From assembly GCF_019802085.1 (NCBI RefSeq), contig NZ_JAHVHV010000002.1:620001-684000 (forward strand): a stretch of DNA of 64,000 bases. Direction: 5' to 3'. Position numbers and translations under genes: made by a program. Below the pieces are notes generated by a model. It was not told the DNA's origin. It saw only the letters and a program-made list of their open reading frames with translations, and did no database searches. Source of the DNA: Ferrimonas balearica. Its GTDB lineage: Bacteria; Pseudomonadota; Gammaproteobacteria; Enterobacterales; Shewanellaceae. Of the stretch, positions 11,959 to 24,294 are shown in pieces. Position 1 is the first letter of the stretch; each line of letters begins with the position of its first letter.

Positions 11959-12054
11959 CCAAAAATTCCTTTTTTAAGGATTCAGGTAAGCGACCCTACG
12001 GCCACGAATGGCCTAAAATCAACAACTTATAATTATTTCTGGTGGGAGGTCAAG

Positions 12055-13203
12055 TTGAATAAAACTGCCCTGTTAGTGCTCCAGGATGGGACTGTTTTCC
12101 GTGGTAAAGCTATAGGCGCGGGCGGTTCATCCGTTGGAGAAGTCGTTTTTAACACTTCCATGACCGGCTATCAAGAAATCCTGACTGATCCCTCCTATTC
12201 CCGACAAATCGTCACCCTCACCTATCCCCACATCGGCAACACCGGTGCCAACAACGAAGACGTTGAATCCTCCGCCATCCACGCCATGGGCCTGGTGATC
12301 CGCGACCTGCCGGTGCTGGCGTCCAACTTCCGCAGCGAAGAGAGCCTGTCCGATTACCTCAAGCGCCACAACGTGGTGGGCATCGCCGACATCGACACCC
12401 GCAAGCTGACCCGCATCCTTCGTGAGAAGGGCGCTCAGGCCGGCTGCATCCTGGTGGGGGACGCCACCGAAGCCAACATCGCCGAGGCCCTGAGCCAGGC
12501 CCAGGCCTTCCCCGGCCTGAAGGGGATGGATCTGGCCAAGGAGGTCACCGTGGCCAAGGGCTACAACTGGCGCAACGGCAGCTGGAAGCTGGTGGGCGGT
12601 CTGCCCTCCGACACCCCGGCCGAAGCGCTTAAGTACAAGGTGGTGGCCTACGACTACGGGGTGAAGCAGAACATCCTGAGGATGCTGGTGGATCGCGGCT
12701 GCGACGTGACCGTGGTGCCGGCCCAGACCCCGGCTGCCGAGGTGCTGGCGATGAACCCGGACGGCGTGTTCCTCTCCAACGGCCCCGGTGACCCGGAGCC
12801 CTGCGACTACGCCATCGAGGCGATCACCGAGATCCTGGGCACCGATGTCCCGGTGTTCGGCATCTGCCTGGGTCACCAGCTGCTGGCCCTGGCCTCCGGC
12901 GCCCAGACCATCAAGATGAAGTTTGGCCATCACGGCGGCAACCACCCGGTTCAGGACCTGGACCGCAACACCGTGATGATCACCGCCCAGAACCACGGTT
13001 TCGCCGTGGACGAGGCGACCCTGCCGGCCAACCTGCGCGCCACCCACAAGAGTCTGTTTGACGGCTCTTTGCAGGGCATTCATCGCACCGATAAGCCGGC
13101 GTTCTCCTTCCAGGGGCACCCGGAAGCAAGCCCCGGTCCGCACGACGCGGCCCCGCTGTTCGATCACTTCATCGAACTGATGGACACATTCAAGGCCCAG
13201 TAA
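12055..13203 (+). CDS. carA: carbamoyl-phosphate synthase small subunit
   Basis: A 382-residue subunit, the same length as E. coli CarA. It hydrolyses glutamine and passes ammonia to CarB. The TTG at 12055 is the start: GGGAGG lies 5-6 bases upstream and the first residues [15 protein letters not shown] match E. coli CarA, which also begins with TTG. The N-terminal domain has [19 protein letters not shown]. The glutamine-amidotransferase domain has the nucleophile in [14 protein letters not shown] and the His/Glu pair in [13 protein letters not shown]. carB follows after 18 bases. The leader and promoter suggest pyrimidine control. Confidence 0.98.
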   Translation: MNKTALLVLQDGTVFRGKAIGAGGSSVGEVVFNTSMTGYQEILTDPSYSRQIVTLTYPHIGNTGANNEDVESSAIHAMGLVIRDLPVLASNFRSEESLSDYLKRHNVVGIADIDTRKLTRILREKGAQAGCILVGDATEANIAEALSQAQAFPGLKGMDLAKEVTVAKGYNWRNGSWKLVGGLPSDTPAEALKYKVVAYDYGVKQNILRMLVDRGCDVTVVPAQTPAAEVLAMNPDGVFLSNGPGDPEPCDYAIEAITEILGTDVPVFGICLGHQLLALASGAQTIKMKFGHHGGNHPVQDLDRNTVMITAQNHGFAVDEATLPANLRATHKSLFDGSLQGIHRTDKPAFSFQGHPEASPGPHDAAPLFDHFIELMDTFKAQ

Positions 13204-13221
13204 GCACAGAGAAGAATAACG

Positions 13222-16443
<3,222 letters not shown>

Positions 16444-16483
16444 GCCTGCGCGGGATTCTCCCGCCGGCTGAACGCCAGTAGAA

Positions 16484-16518
16484 CAAAACGCCGGACGGGA
16501 TGACCCGCCGGCGTTTTG
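16484..16518 (+). terminator. intrinsic terminator after carB
   Basis: CAAAACGCCGG and CCGGCGTTTTG form an 11-bp stem with an inner CGGG/CCCG stem and an ATGA loop, 40 bases past the carB stop codon. Confidence 0.88.
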
Positions 16519-16528
16519 CTATTACAAT
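16500..16528 (+). promoter_or_regulatory. putative greA promoter
   Basis: ATGACC (16500-16505, four of six bases of TTGACA), a 17-base spacer, then TACAAT (16523-16528). The -35 lies in the loop side of the carB terminator, a compact junction. The predicted start is about 16535. Confidence 0.5.
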
Positions 16529-16534
16529 CTGGGC

Positions 16535-16606
16535 AAAGGTGACATTCCCCGAACTTCCCCAACTCGCCCATTCGCGTCTGGTTCAATCCGGACGGGGCGG
16601 GTTTTT
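16535..16606 (+). ncRNA. putative greA leader RNA (GraL-like)
   Basis: A short leader of about 72 bases from the predicted greA start to an intrinsic terminator. The terminator has outer stem CGCCC (16565-16569)/GGGCG (16595-16599), inner stem CGTCTGG/CCGGACG and the tail TTTTT (16602-16606), ending 21 bases before the greA ATG. E. coli greA has the same arrangement: most transcripts stop in the leader and give the small RNA GraL. The leader start is predicted, not observed. Confidence 0.55.
16565..16606 (+). terminator. terminator/attenuator in the greA leader
   Basis: A two-part hairpin (5-bp outer, 7-bp inner including one G-U pair) followed by five T residues. Because it sits between promoter and greA, it must be read through to express GreA. 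Confidence 0.72.
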
Positions 16607-16627
16607 GCTGGAGACAAAGACAAGATT

Positions 16628-17104
16628 ATGAGTCAGGTACCCATGACGGTGCGCGGCGCTGAGCTGCTGCGCGAAGAGCTGGATCATCTCAAGCACACCA
16701 GGCGACCGAAGATCACCGAGGCCATTGCGGCGGCCCGTGAACTGGGCGATCTGAAGGAGAACGCCGAGTACCACGCGGCCCGCGAAGAGCAGGGGCTGAC
16801 CGAAGCCCGCATTCGCGACATCGAAGGCAAGCTGTCGGTGGCCCAGGTCATCGACGTCACCAAGATCCCCAACAACGGCCGGATCATCTTCGGTGCCACC
16901 GCCACGCTGCTGAACGTGGAGACCGACGACGAGGTGACCTACCGCATCGTGGGTGACGACGAGGCGGACCTCAAAGCCGGGCTCATCTCCGTTAACTCCC
17001 CCATCGCCCGCGCCATGATTGGCAAGGAGCTGGACGACGTGCTGGTGGTGAACGCCCCCTCCGGCGACATCGAGTACGAGGTGGTCGAGGTGCAGTACCT
17101 CTGA
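16628..17104 (+). CDS. greA: transcription elongation factor GreA
   Basis: A 158-residue factor, the same length as E. coli GreA. It inserts its N-terminal coiled coil into the RNA polymerase secondary channel and triggers cleavage of backtracked RNA. The coiled-coil tip carries the acidic [16 protein letters not shown] segment. The C-terminal FKBP-like domain has [20 protein letters not shown] and [18 protein letters not shown]. It is preceded by a terminator-bearing leader and followed by a shared terminator with convergent yhbY. Confidence 0.98.
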   Translation: MSQVPMTVRGAELLREELDHLKHTRRPKITEAIAAARELGDLKENAEYHAAREEQGLTEARIRDIEGKLSVAQVIDVTKIPNNGRIIFGATATLLNVETDDEVTYRIVGDDEADLKAGLISVNSPIARAMIGKELDDVLVVNAPSGDIEYEVVEVQYL

Positions 17105-17119
17105 CGCCATGCGGACACG

Positions 17120-17147
17120 AAAAAGCCGCCCTGGGGGCGGCTTTTTT
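17120..17147. terminator. bidirectional terminator between greA and yhbY
   Basis: AAAAAGCCGCC and GGCGGCTTTTTT form a stem with T-runs on both strands, placed between two convergent genes. Confidence 0.88.
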
Positions 17148-17167
17148 GATGCGTCGGCCGGGCGTGC

Positions 17168-17470
17168 TCAGCGCGCGCGGGGCAGCTCAATCTTGGGCTC
17201 GGCCGCCGGGCGGTACAGCACCTGGACGTGGCCAATCACCTGGACCTCGATGGCGCCGGTTTCCCGGGCGATGGCGTCCATGATGGCCCGCTTGGTTTCG
17301 CGGTCCTCGGTGGCGGCCTTCACCTTGATCAGCTCATGGTGATCCAGCGCCTGCTCGATCTCGGCCAGCACCCCTTCGGTCAGGCCGTTGGCGCCCAGCA
17401 GGACGACGGGACGCAGTTTGTGGGCCAGGCCCTTCAGGTACTGCTTTTGCTTATTGGTCAGTTGCGTCAT
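17168..17470 (-). CDS. yhbY: ribosome-associated RNA-binding protein YhbY (CRM domain)
   Basis: A 100-residue protein consisting of a single CRM (KH-like) RNA-binding domain. It shows the family's LKGLAHKLRPVVLLGANGLTEGV with the GxxG-type loop, and LIKVKAATEDRE. E. coli YhbY binds precursor 50S particles and is implicated in large-subunit maturation. It is divergent from rlmE, itself a 50S-modifying enzyme, as in E. coli. Confidence 0.96.
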   Translation of the reverse strand: MTQLTNKQKQYLKGLAHKLRPVVLLGANGLTEGVLAEIEQALDHHELIKVKAATEDRETKRAIMDAIARETGAIEVQVIGHVQVLYRPAAEPKIELPRAR

Positions 17471-17495
17471 CGGGCACTCTTTTTGACGTGGTGGA

Positions 17496-17525
17496 CTTGA
17501 AAACGGCGTATTCTAGCGCCATCTA
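17496..17525 (+). promoter_or_regulatory. sigma-32 heat-shock promoter of rlmE-ftsH
   Basis: CTTGAAA (17496-17502), a 14-base spacer, then CGCCATCTA (17517-17525), one mismatch from the sigma-32 consensus CCCCATNTA. The E. coli rlmE(rrmJ)-ftsH operon is a known heat-shock operon. Confidence 0.8.
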
Positions 17526-17596
17526 TAGCCTAATACTAATGGTAGCGGTCGAAATGGGACCGATGCCGGAAACAACTCGGAGATGTCCCCCGCGGC

Positions 17597-18226
17597 ATGA
17601 CTAAGAAGAAACACAGTGCCAGCTCCAAGCGCTGGCTGACGGAGCACTTCGACGACCACTACGTCAAGAAGGCCCAGAAACAGGGTCTGCGATCCCGGGC
17701 GGTGTTCAAACTGGAGGAGATCCAGGGCAAGGACAAACTGCTCAAGCCCGGCATGGCCGTGGTGGATCTCGGGGCCGCCCCGGGGGGCTGGTCCCAGTAC
17801 GCCACCGAGCAGGTAGGGCAGTCCGGGGTGGTGATCGCCTGTGACATTTTACCGATGGACCCCATCGCCGGCGTCGATTTCCTTCAGGGGGATTTTCGCG
17901 AGGAGGCGGTGCTCAATGCACTGCTGACCCGCATCGGCGATGACAAGGTGGATGTGGTGATGTCCGACATGGCCCCCAACTTCTCCGGCGCCGGTGCGGT
18001 AGACCAGCCGCGGGCCATGTACCTGGTGGAGCTGGCGTTCGACATGTGCCATCAGGTGCTGAAGAAAAACGGCGCCTTCGTGGTCAAAGTGTTCCAGGGG
18101 GAAGGCTTTGACCAATACTTGCAAGAGGTCCGATCCGCCTTTAGCAACGTAAAGATTCGTAAACCCGACAGCTCCCGGGCCCGCTCCCGGGAGGTCTACA
18201 TTGTGGCTAACGGTTACAAAGGGTAA
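17597..18226 (+). CDS. rlmE: 23S rRNA 2'-O-methyltransferase RlmE (FtsJ/RrmJ)
   Basis: A 209-residue S-adenosylmethionine enzyme, the same length as E. coli RlmE, which methylates U2552 in the 23S A-loop of the 50S subunit. SAM-binding motif I is [15 protein letters not shown]. The catalytic Lys-Asp-Lys-Glu set can be followed: Lys38 in RAVFKLEE, Asp in VVMSDMAPN, Lys in [12 protein letters not shown] and Glu in SREVYIVA. It heads a heat-shock operon with ftsH, which begins 41 bases later. Confidence 0.98.
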   Translation: MTKKKHSASSKRWLTEHFDDHYVKKAQKQGLRSRAVFKLEEIQGKDKLLKPGMAVVDLGAAPGGWSQYATEQVGQSGVVIACDILPMDPIAGVDFLQGDFREEAVLNALLTRIGDDKVDVVMSDMAPNFSGAGAVDQPRAMYLVELAFDMCHQVLKKNGAFVVKVFQGEGFDQYLQEVRSAFSNVKIRKPDSSRARSREVYIVANGYKG

Positions 18227-18267
18227 GCTAACCCGAATAAACCAAGGAATATGCGAGGTCCCATACC

Positions 18268-20223
18268 TTGAGTGACATGGCAAAGAATTTGATCCTGTGG
18301 CTGGTGATTGCCGTGGTGCTGATGACGGTGTTCCAGGGGTACTCCCCGACATCCCGCACCAATAACGCCATGGATTACGGTACCTTCATCAGTGCCATCA
18401 ATGATGGCCAGGTGGGTTCGGTGGAGTTCCAGCCCGATGGTACCACCATCAAGGGCCAGACCCGTGGCGGCGAGAAGTTCGTCACCTACATGCCGATCTA
18501 CGACGAAGACCTGATCAACGACCTGTACAAGCAGAACGTGCAGATCAAGAGCCTTCCGCCGGAGCAGCCCAGCGTGCTGGCCCAGATCTTCATCTCCTGG
18601 TTCCCCATGCTCCTGCTGATCGGGGTGTGGATCTTCTTTATGCGTCAGATGCAGGGCGGCGGTGGCAAGGGCGCCATGTCCTTTGGCAAGAGCAAAGCCC
18701 GCCTGATGAGTGAAGACCAGATCAAGACCACCTTCGCCGACGTGGCCGGTTGCGACGAGGCCAAGGAGGAAGTGGCGGAACTGGTGGATTACCTGCGTGA
18801 TCCCAGCAAGTTCCAGAAACTCGGTGGCAAGATCCCCACAGGTGTCCTGATGGTGGGCCCGCCGGGTACCGGTAAGACCCTGCTGGCCAAGGCCATCGCC
18901 GGTGAAGCCAAGGTGCCGTTTTTCACCATCTCGGGCTCCGACTTTGTCGAGATGTTCGTGGGTGTGGGCGCGTCTCGGGTTCGTGACATGTTCGACCAGG
19001 CGAAGAAATCCGCCCCCTGCATCATCTTTATCGATGAGATCGATGCCGTGGGTCGTCAGCGTGGCGCTGGCCTGGGTGGCGGTCACGATGAGCGTGAGCA
19101 AACCCTCAACCAGATGTTGGTGGAGATGGACGGCTTCGAAGGCAACGAGGGCATCATCGTCATCGCCGCCACCAACCGTCCCGACGTGCTGGACCCGGCG
19201 CTGCTGCGTCCTGGCCGTTTCGACCGTCAGGTGACCGTGGGTCTGCCGGACGTGCGCGGTCGTGAGCAAATTCTCAAGGTGCACATGCGCAAGGTGCCCC
19301 TGGCCGAAGGTGTCGATGCGGCGGTGATCGCTCGCGGCACCCCCGGTTTCTCCGGTGCCGATCTGGCCAACCTGGTGAACGAGGCCGCGCTCTTTGCTGC
19401 CCGCTCCTCCAAGCGTCTGGTGGCGATGGAAGAGTTCGAGAAGGCCAAAGACAAGATCATGATGGGCGCCGAACGCCGCTCCATGGTGATGTCCGAGGAC
19501 GAGAAGAAGATGACCGCCTACCACGAGGCCGGTCACGCCATTGTCGGTCGCATGGTGCCGGAGCACGATCCGGTCTACAAAGTCTCCATCATTCCCCGTG
19601 GTCGCGCCCTGGGTGTCACCATGTACCTGCCGGAGCAGGACCGCTGGAGCCACTCCAAGCAGCACCTGGAGTCGATGATCTCAAGCCTCTACGGCGGGCG
19701 GATTGCCGAGCAGCTGATCTACGGTGATGCCAAGGTTACCACCGGCGCCTCCAACGACATCGAACGGGCCACCGAGATTGCCCGCAAGATGGTGACCCAG
19801 TGGGGTCTGTCTGAGAAGCTGGGACCGATGAACTACGCCGAAGAGGATGGTGAGGTGTTCCTGGGCCGCTCCATGGCCAAGGCCAGCCACATGTCAGACG
19901 AGACGGCGCAGATGATCGACGAGGAGGTGAAGGAGTTCATCGACCGCAACTACGAGCGGGCCCGCCAGATCCTGGTGGACAACATGGACATCCTCCACTC
20001 CATGACCGACGCGCTGATGAAGTACGAGACCATCGACGCCAAGCAGATCGACGACCTTATGGAGCGCCGCGATGTGCGTCCGCCGGCGGACTGGACCGAC
20101 AGCGACTCGGGCAATGACAAGCCCACCGGTGGTGCTCCGGCCGAAGAGCCCCAGGTGGAAGAGCCGGTGGCCGCTAAGACCGACGTCAACGCGGACAAGG
20201 GCAGCGAAGCCCCGGCCAAGTAA
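18268..20223 (+). CDS. ftsH: ATP-dependent zinc metalloprotease FtsH
   Basis: A 651-residue membrane-anchored AAA+ protease that extracts and degrades misfolded membrane proteins and short-lived regulators (in E. coli, sigma-32 and LpxC). Two membrane segments (residues 8-24 and about 108-125) flank a periplasmic loop. Walker A is GPPGTGKT at 197-204, Walker B is [11 protein letters not shown], and the zinc site is HEAGH at 419-423. TTG at 18268 is chosen because GAGGT lies nine bases upstream; the ATG at 18277 (MAKNLILW) is the alternative. A Glu/Pro-rich tail ends the protein. Confidence 0.97.
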   Translation: MSDMAKNLILWLVIAVVLMTVFQGYSPTSRTNNAMDYGTFISAINDGQVGSVEFQPDGTTIKGQTRGGEKFVTYMPIYDEDLINDLYKQNVQIKSLPPEQPSVLAQIFISWFPMLLLIGVWIFFMRQMQGGGGKGAMSFGKSKARLMSEDQIKTTFADVAGCDEAKEEVAELVDYLRDPSKFQKLGGKIPTGVLMVGPPGTGKTLLAKAIAGEAKVPFFTISGSDFVEMFVGVGASRVRDMFDQAKKSAPCIIFIDEIDAVGRQRGAGLGGGHDEREQTLNQMLVEMDGFEGNEGIIVIAATNRPDVLDPALLRPGRFDRQVTVGLPDVRGREQILKVHMRKVPLAEGVDAAVIARGTPGFSGADLANLVNEAALFAARSSKRLVAMEEFEKAKDKIMMGAERRSMVMSEDEKKMTAYHEAGHAIVGRMVPEHDPVYKVSIIPRGRALGVTMYLPEQDRWSHSKQHLESMISSLYGGRIAEQLIYGDAKVTTGASNDIERATEIARKMVTQWGLSEKLGPMNYAEEDGEVFLGRSMAKASHMSDETAQMIDEEVKEFIDRNYERARQILVDNMDILHSMTDALMKYETIDAKQIDDLMERRDVRPPADWTDSDSGNDKPTGGAPAEEPQVEEPVAAKTDVNADKGSEAPAK

Positions 20224-20238
20224 CCCAGGCCCAATAAG

Positions 20239-20263
20239 AAAACCCCGCTCAGCGGGGTTTTTT
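20239..20263 (+). terminator. intrinsic terminator after ftsH
   Basis: AAAACCCCGC and GCGGGGTTTT with a 3-base loop and a T-rich tail, 15 bases past the ftsH stop and 17 bases before folP. Confidence 0.88.
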
Positions 20264-20279
20264 GTTTGAGGAACAGCCA

Positions 20280-21122
20280 TTGAATACGCTCCAATGCGGC
20301 CAGCGAACGCTGGATCTGTCATCCCCGAAGATCATGGGGATCGTCAACGTAACCCCCGACTCCTTCTCCGACGGCGGCCAACATCATCAGCAGGCGGCGG
20401 CGGTCAGTCACGCTTTGCGCCTGATGGAGGAGGGCGCCACCATTCTCGATATTGGCGGAGAGTCCACCCGGCCCGGTGCCGCAGACGTGGCCCTGGAGGA
20501 CGAGTTGGCCCGCACCGTGCCGGTGATACGTGCGCTGCGCCAACAGTTGCCCCAGACGGTGCTTATCTCCATCGACACATCCAAAGCCGAAGTGATGCGT
20601 CAGGCGGTCGCGGCCGGTGCCGACATCATCAACGACGTGCGGGCTTTGCGCGAGCCTGGCGCGCTGGAAGCGGCGGCCCAGACCGAGGCGGGGATCTGCC
20701 TGATGCACATGCAGGGCCAGCCCCGTACCATGCAGGAAAGTCCCCAATACCGGGATCTCTACGGTGAGGTCGGCGCCTTTTTGGCTGAGCGGGTGGCCGC
20801 CTGTGAAGCGGCCGGCATTGACCGCTCGCGACTGATGCTGGACCCGGGCTTCGGTTTCGGCAAGACTCGGGAACATAACTACCGTCTGCTGGCGAACCTC
20901 CGGCAACTGCAGCACCTTGGGCTACCTTTGCTCATTGGGCTGTCCCGGAAGCGGATGATTGGCGAGTTGCTGGGCCGTGACACCCACGAGCGCGTGGTGG
21001 GCAGCGTGACCGCCGCCCTGCTGGCCGCCCAACAAGGGGCCCCGGTGCTGCGCGTGCATGATGTGGCGGCGACCCGGGATGCGCTGATGATCTGGGAGGC
21101 GGTACAAGCCCATCGAGATTAG
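20280..21122 (+). CDS. folP: dihydropteroate synthase
   Basis: A 280-residue TIM-barrel enzyme that joins p-aminobenzoate to the pterin pyrophosphate in folate synthesis and is the sulfonamide target. Signature 1 is [16 protein letters not shown] and signature 2 is [13 protein letters not shown]; the pterin-binding [11 protein letters not shown] and GLSRKRMIG follow. The TTG at 20280 is preferred because GAGGA lies seven bases before it and it gives an E. coli-like N-terminus. A TTG at 20262 would lie inside the ftsH terminator. glmM follows after 10 bases. Confidence 0.96.
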   Translation: MNTLQCGQRTLDLSSPKIMGIVNVTPDSFSDGGQHHQQAAAVSHALRLMEEGATILDIGGESTRPGAADVALEDELARTVPVIRALRQQLPQTVLISIDTSKAEVMRQAVAAGADIINDVRALREPGALEAAAQTEAGICLMHMQGQPRTMQESPQYRDLYGEVGAFLAERVAACEAAGIDRSRLMLDPGFGFGKTREHNYRLLANLRQLQHLGLPLLIGLSRKRMIGELLGRDTHERVVGSVTAALLAAQQGAPVLRVHDVAATRDALMIWEAVQAHRD

Positions 21123-21132
21123 GGAGGTGGCC

Positions 21133-22461
21133 ATGGCGAGGGCCTATTTCGGAACGGACGGGATCCGCGGGCGGGTTGGCGAAGGGGTGATCACCCCAGA
21201 GTTCGCGGTGCGGCTGGGCTGGGCCGCGGGCAAGGTGCTCTCCTCGCGAGGGACGCGAAAAGTGCTGATCGGCAAGGACACCCGCATCAGTGGCTACCTA
21301 CTGGAGTCGGCGCTGGAAGCCGGCTTCAGTGCCGCAGGGGTGGATGTCGCGCTCACCGGGCCCATGCCCACCCCCGCCATCGCCTACCTGACCCGGACCT
21401 TCCGGGCCGAAGCGGGCGTGGTGATCAGTGCCTCCCACAACCCCTACTACGACAACGGCATCAAGTTCTTCTCCGCCGATGGCACCAAACTGGCGGACGA
21501 CATCGAGCTGGCCATCGAGGCGATGCTGGCTCAACCCATCGAATGCGCCGAATCCCATCGACTGGGCAAGGCCACCCGCATTGACGATGCCGCCGGGCGC
21601 TACATCGAGTTTTGTAAGAGTCACTTCCCCGGGGAGTTGACCCTGTCGGGCGTCAATTTGGTTCTCGACTGTGCGCACGGTGCCGGCTACCACATCGCCC
21701 CGGCGGTGTTCAGTGAGTTGGGGGCAAAGGTCCACACCCTGGGGGTGAGTCCCAACGGCCTCAACATCAATGACGGTGTGGGCGCCACCGCCCCCGAAGC
21801 ACTGGCCCAGCGGGTGGTGGCCGAGCAGGCCCAGCTCGGCATTGCACTGGATGGCGATGGCGATCGCCTGATCATGGTGGACGCCACCGGCCAGGTGGTC
21901 GATGGCGATCAGCTTCTCTATGTCCTGGCCAAAGACGCCCAGCAAAGAGAGCGGGCCATTGGCGGTGTGGTGGGGACCCTAATGACCAATATGGCGCTGG
22001 AGCAGCGGCTGGCACAGATGGGGCTGCCCTTTACCCGGGCCAAAGTGGGCGATCGCTACGTGATGGAAACCCTCAAGGAGCGCGGGTGGCGCCTGGGCGG
22101 GGAAAGCTCGGGCCATCTGCTGGACTTGGACCACGTTTCCACCGGGGACGGCATCGTGGCCGCCTTGCTGGTAGTGGCGGCGCTGCTGCGCAGCGGTCAG
22201 AGCCTGGCTCAAGCGGTGGCCGAGTGCCCTCTGTGGCCCCAGGTGCTGATCAACGTGCCCTACCAGGTGGGGGGGCAGGATCCCTTGAAAGACCCGCAAC
22301 TGAGGGCCGCAGAGCAGGCGGCGCAAACCACCCTGGCCGGCCAGGGGAGGGTGCTGCTGCGAAAATCCGGCACCGAACCGGTGCTGAGGGTGATGGTGGA
22401 GGGCGCCGACGCCACCCTGGTGCAGACCCTGGCCCAGGGGATCGCCAATAGCGTGAAATGA
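21133..22461 (+). CDS. glmM: phosphoglucosamine mutase
   Basis: A 442-residue alpha-phosphohexomutase that converts glucosamine-6-phosphate to glucosamine-1-phosphate for peptidoglycan and lipopolysaccharide. The phosphorylated serine is Ser101 in [14 protein letters not shown]. The metal-binding loop is [13 protein letters not shown], the sugar-binding loop is GGESSGH and the phosphate-binding loop is [21 protein letters not shown] at five bases' spacing supports ATG 21133 over GTG 21127. It forms a pair with folP, as in E. coli. Confidence 0.97.
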   Translation: MARAYFGTDGIRGRVGEGVITPEFAVRLGWAAGKVLSSRGTRKVLIGKDTRISGYLLESALEAGFSAAGVDVALTGPMPTPAIAYLTRTFRAEAGVVISASHNPYYDNGIKFFSADGTKLADDIELAIEAMLAQPIECAESHRLGKATRIDDAAGRYIEFCKSHFPGELTLSGVNLVLDCAHGAGYHIAPAVFSELGAKVHTLGVSPNGLNINDGVGATAPEALAQRVVAEQAQLGIALDGDGDRLIMVDATGQVVDGDQLLYVLAKDAQQRERAIGGVVGTLMTNMALEQRLAQMGLPFTRAKVGDRYVMETLKERGWRLGGESSGHLLDLDHVSTGDGIVAALLVVAALLRSGQSLAQAVAECPLWPQVLINVPYQVGGQDPLKDPQLRAAEQAAQTTLAGQGRVLLRKSGTEPVLRVMVEGADATLVQTLAQGIANSVK

Positions 22462-22532
22462 CCAAGTTCTCGACGGGTTGCACATTCCTTGCGCGAACGG
22501 TTTGGGCCCGCTGGAATTGTCGCTAATATGCC

Positions 22533-22561
22533 TTGTAACTTACAGGTCAGTTAGATATTAT
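22533..22561 (+). promoter_or_regulatory. sigma-70 promoter of tpiA
   Basis: TTGTAA (22533-22538), a 17-base spacer and TATTAT (22556-22561), 26 bases upstream of the tpiA start. Both boxes are five-of-six or near matches to the consensus. Confidence 0.75.
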
Positions 22562-22587
22562 CTCGCCCGCTTTCACAGGAGATGTCT

Positions 22588-23370
22588 ATGGCCCTCAGAC
22601 GCCCTATGGTGGCTGCCAACTGGAAAATGGATGGCAGTCGACAGCTGGCGCAAGAGCTGTTCGAAAAGTTTCGCCAGCTCAAGGATGATTCCGTTGAAGT
22701 TGTCCTTTGTCCGCCAAGCATCTATCTGGACGGCGTGCAGCAGCAGTATGAAGCCAATCGTGCCGAGTTGTCCGATTGCCTCATTCGGCTCGGTGGCCAG
22801 AACTTAAGCCACCACGAATTCGGTGCCTACACCGGGGAAACCTCCGGCAGGATGCTTAAAGAATTCGGCTGCAACTATGTTATCATCGGTCACTCCGAAC
22901 GCCGTCGTATGTACGGAGAGACCAGCGATATCGTGGCGGATAAATTCGCCATGGCGCAGAAGATGGGATTGACCCCGATCCTCTGTGTGGGGGAGTCCCT
23001 CCCGGCTCGCGAAGCGAACCGCACCTTTGAGGTGATTGCCGGAGAGTTGGACGCCGTGATCAACAAGCATGGCACCCTGGCCTTCGATAACGCGGTGATT
23101 GCCTATGAGCCCTTGTGGGCCATCGGCACCGGAAAGAGCGCCACCCCTGAGCAGGCTCAGGAAGTGCACGCCTACATCCGTCGCCGGCTGTCGGAAGTCT
23201 CTCCCTATATCGGTGAGAACATCCGAATCCTCTACGGAGGCAGTGTCAAAGCCAGCAACGCGGCGGACCTGTTTTCCCAGCCGGATGTCGACGGTGGATT
23301 AGTCGGCGGTGCGAGCTTAAACGCCAGCGAATTTACAACGCTGTGTCGCATCGCCTCAGAAGCGGAATGA
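22588..23370 (+). CDS. tpiA: triosephosphate isomerase
   Basis: A 260-residue glycolytic TIM barrel that interconverts dihydroxyacetone phosphate and glyceraldehyde-3-phosphate. The active-site residues are visible: Asn11 and Lys13 in ANWKMDG, His102 in GHSERR, the catalytic Glu174 in AYEPLWAIGTG, and the phosphate loops ILYGGSVK and GGLVGGASL. AGGAG lies six bases before the ATG at 22588; the ATG at 22582 abuts that site and is unlikely. Its place between glmM and secG is the Vibrio/Shewanella order; in E. coli tpiA lies elsewhere. Confidence 0.98.
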   Translation: MALRRPMVAANWKMDGSRQLAQELFEKFRQLKDDSVEVVLCPPSIYLDGVQQQYEANRAELSDCLIRLGGQNLSHHEFGAYTGETSGRMLKEFGCNYVIIGHSERRRMYGETSDIVADKFAMAQKMGLTPILCVGESLPAREANRTFEVIAGELDAVINKHGTLAFDNAVIAYEPLWAIGTGKSATPEQAQEVHAYIRRRLSEVSPYIGENIRILYGGSVKASNAADLFSQPDVDGGLVGGASLNASEFTTLCRIASEAE

Positions 23371-23377
23371 GCGAAAA

Positions 23378-23698
23378 ATGTTCGAGATTCTGATGGTTGT
23401 TTACCTGCTGGTAGCGCTGGGCATCATTGGCCTGGTACTGATTCAGCAGGGCCAGGGTGCAGGCATGGGTGCCTCTTTCGGTGCCGGCGCATCTGCCACT
23501 CTGTTTGGTTCCAGTGGTTCAGGTAACTTCCTGACCCGCACGACTGCCGTACTGGCAACCGTGTTCTTCGTACTGAGCCTGGTGCTGGGTCGCATGTCTG
23601 CCCACTCCGCCAAGCCCACCGAAGAGTGGAACGAAATCAATGTTCCCGTTGTGGAACAGCCTGCCGACGATGTGCCGGCCGGCGACGTGCCTAACTGA
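23378..23698 (+). CDS. secG: Sec translocon subunit SecG
   Basis: A 106-residue inner-membrane protein with two hydrophobic segments (residues 3-20 and about 54-72) linked by the conserved Gly-rich GQGAGMGASFGAGASATLFGSSG loop region. It assists SecYE during preprotein translocation. The acidic, Pro-rich C-terminal tail (VEQPADDVPAGDVPN) is typical and variable. It begins seven bases after tpiA. The tRNA-Leu gene follows 27 bases later, as secG-leuU in E. coli. Confidence 0.96.
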   Translation: MFEILMVVYLLVALGIIGLVLIQQGQGAGMGASFGAGASATLFGSSGSGNFLTRTTAVLATVFFVLSLVLGRMSAHSAKPTEEWNEINVPVVEQPADDVPAGDVPN

Positions 23699-23725
23699 AC
23701 ACGCAAAAGAATCAGTTAACTCTGT

Positions 23726-23811
23726 GCCGAGGTGGTGGAATTGGTAGACACGCCATCTTGAGGGGGTGGTGAGCTATGCTCGTGCGGGTTCAAGTCCCGC
23801 TCTCGGCACCA
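23726..23811 (+). tRNA. tRNA-Leu (anticodon GAG)
   Basis: An 86-base class II tRNA with encoded CCA. The acceptor stem GCCGAGG pairs with TCTCGGC (one G-U pair). The anticodon stem CCATC/GGTGG encloses the loop TTGAGGG with anticodon GAG. A long variable arm (TGAGCTATGCTC) and a T-arm GCGGG-TTCAAGT-CCCGC are present. The order secG then tRNA-Leu(GAG) matches E. coli leuU. Confidence 0.96.
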
Positions 23812-23894
23812 TTTTTCGGAAAGTCGGAAGTTCCGGTTTTCCAGCGAATATTGCGTCAGCTTACCGGCCCCGGTATACTGTTCGCCGATATTGA

Positions 23895-23971
<77 letters not shown>

Positions 23972-24181
23972 CTTTCCCATCATCACTTTAGTGTGAAGAG
24001 AGTGTCGCCACTGCTCAGCGGCACTGTCGATAGGAATTGCCGGTATCGAAACCTGACTGCCCGGTTTGGATACCGCCTCGCGGCCATTGAGCCTTGTCGA
24101 AAGACAAAGAAACCGTGGCGAGGACGGTGGCGCTGTGAGCGTCGATGCGAAAGCCGCATCAGGACAGGGTTCAGTCATCTT

Positions 24182-24209
24182 AAAGCCCCGTTTCAAACCG
24201 GGGTTTTTT
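24182..24209 (+). terminator. intrinsic terminator downstream of the tRNA genes
   Basis: CCCCG and CGGGG pair around an 8-base loop, flanked by AAA/TTT, with a six-T tail. It is the first of two terminators before rimP. Confidence 0.72.
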
Positions 24210-24255
24210 GTTATCTGGCCCCTAGGGTTTGGCTATCCTAGATAGTCGGGTGACT

Positions 24256-24276
24256 GGGCTTTTTAGCCCTTTTTTT
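24256..24276 (+). terminator. terminator/attenuator just upstream of rimP
   Basis: GGGCT-TTTT-AGCCC followed by seven T residues, 19 bases before the rimP ATG. Its short stem and position suggest attenuation of the nusA operon, whose product NusA itself modulates termination. Confidence 0.7.
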
Positions 24277-24294
24277 GTTTTAGAGGGGAAACCC

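Larger units (their letters stand above)
23972..24294 (+). other. non-coding leader between initiator tRNA and rimP
   Basis: These 323 bases hold no convincing gene. They contain a small hairpin GATGCG-AAAGC-CGCATC near 24144, an intrinsic terminator (24182-24209), a short dyad CTATC-CTA-GATAG (about 24233-24245) and a second terminator (24256-24276). They probably form the 5' leader of the nusA operon, and its two terminators could control read-through from the tRNA transcript. Confidence 0.6.

Noticed and set aside
12018-12045. ARG box at a carAB P2 promoter
   Set aside because: The AT-rich stretch does not match the TnAAT/ATTnA half-sites; only a TATAAT is present.
22283-22289. CTTGAAA inside glmM
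   Set aside because: No CCCCATNT-type box follows at 11-17 bases, and it lies in a conserved coding region.
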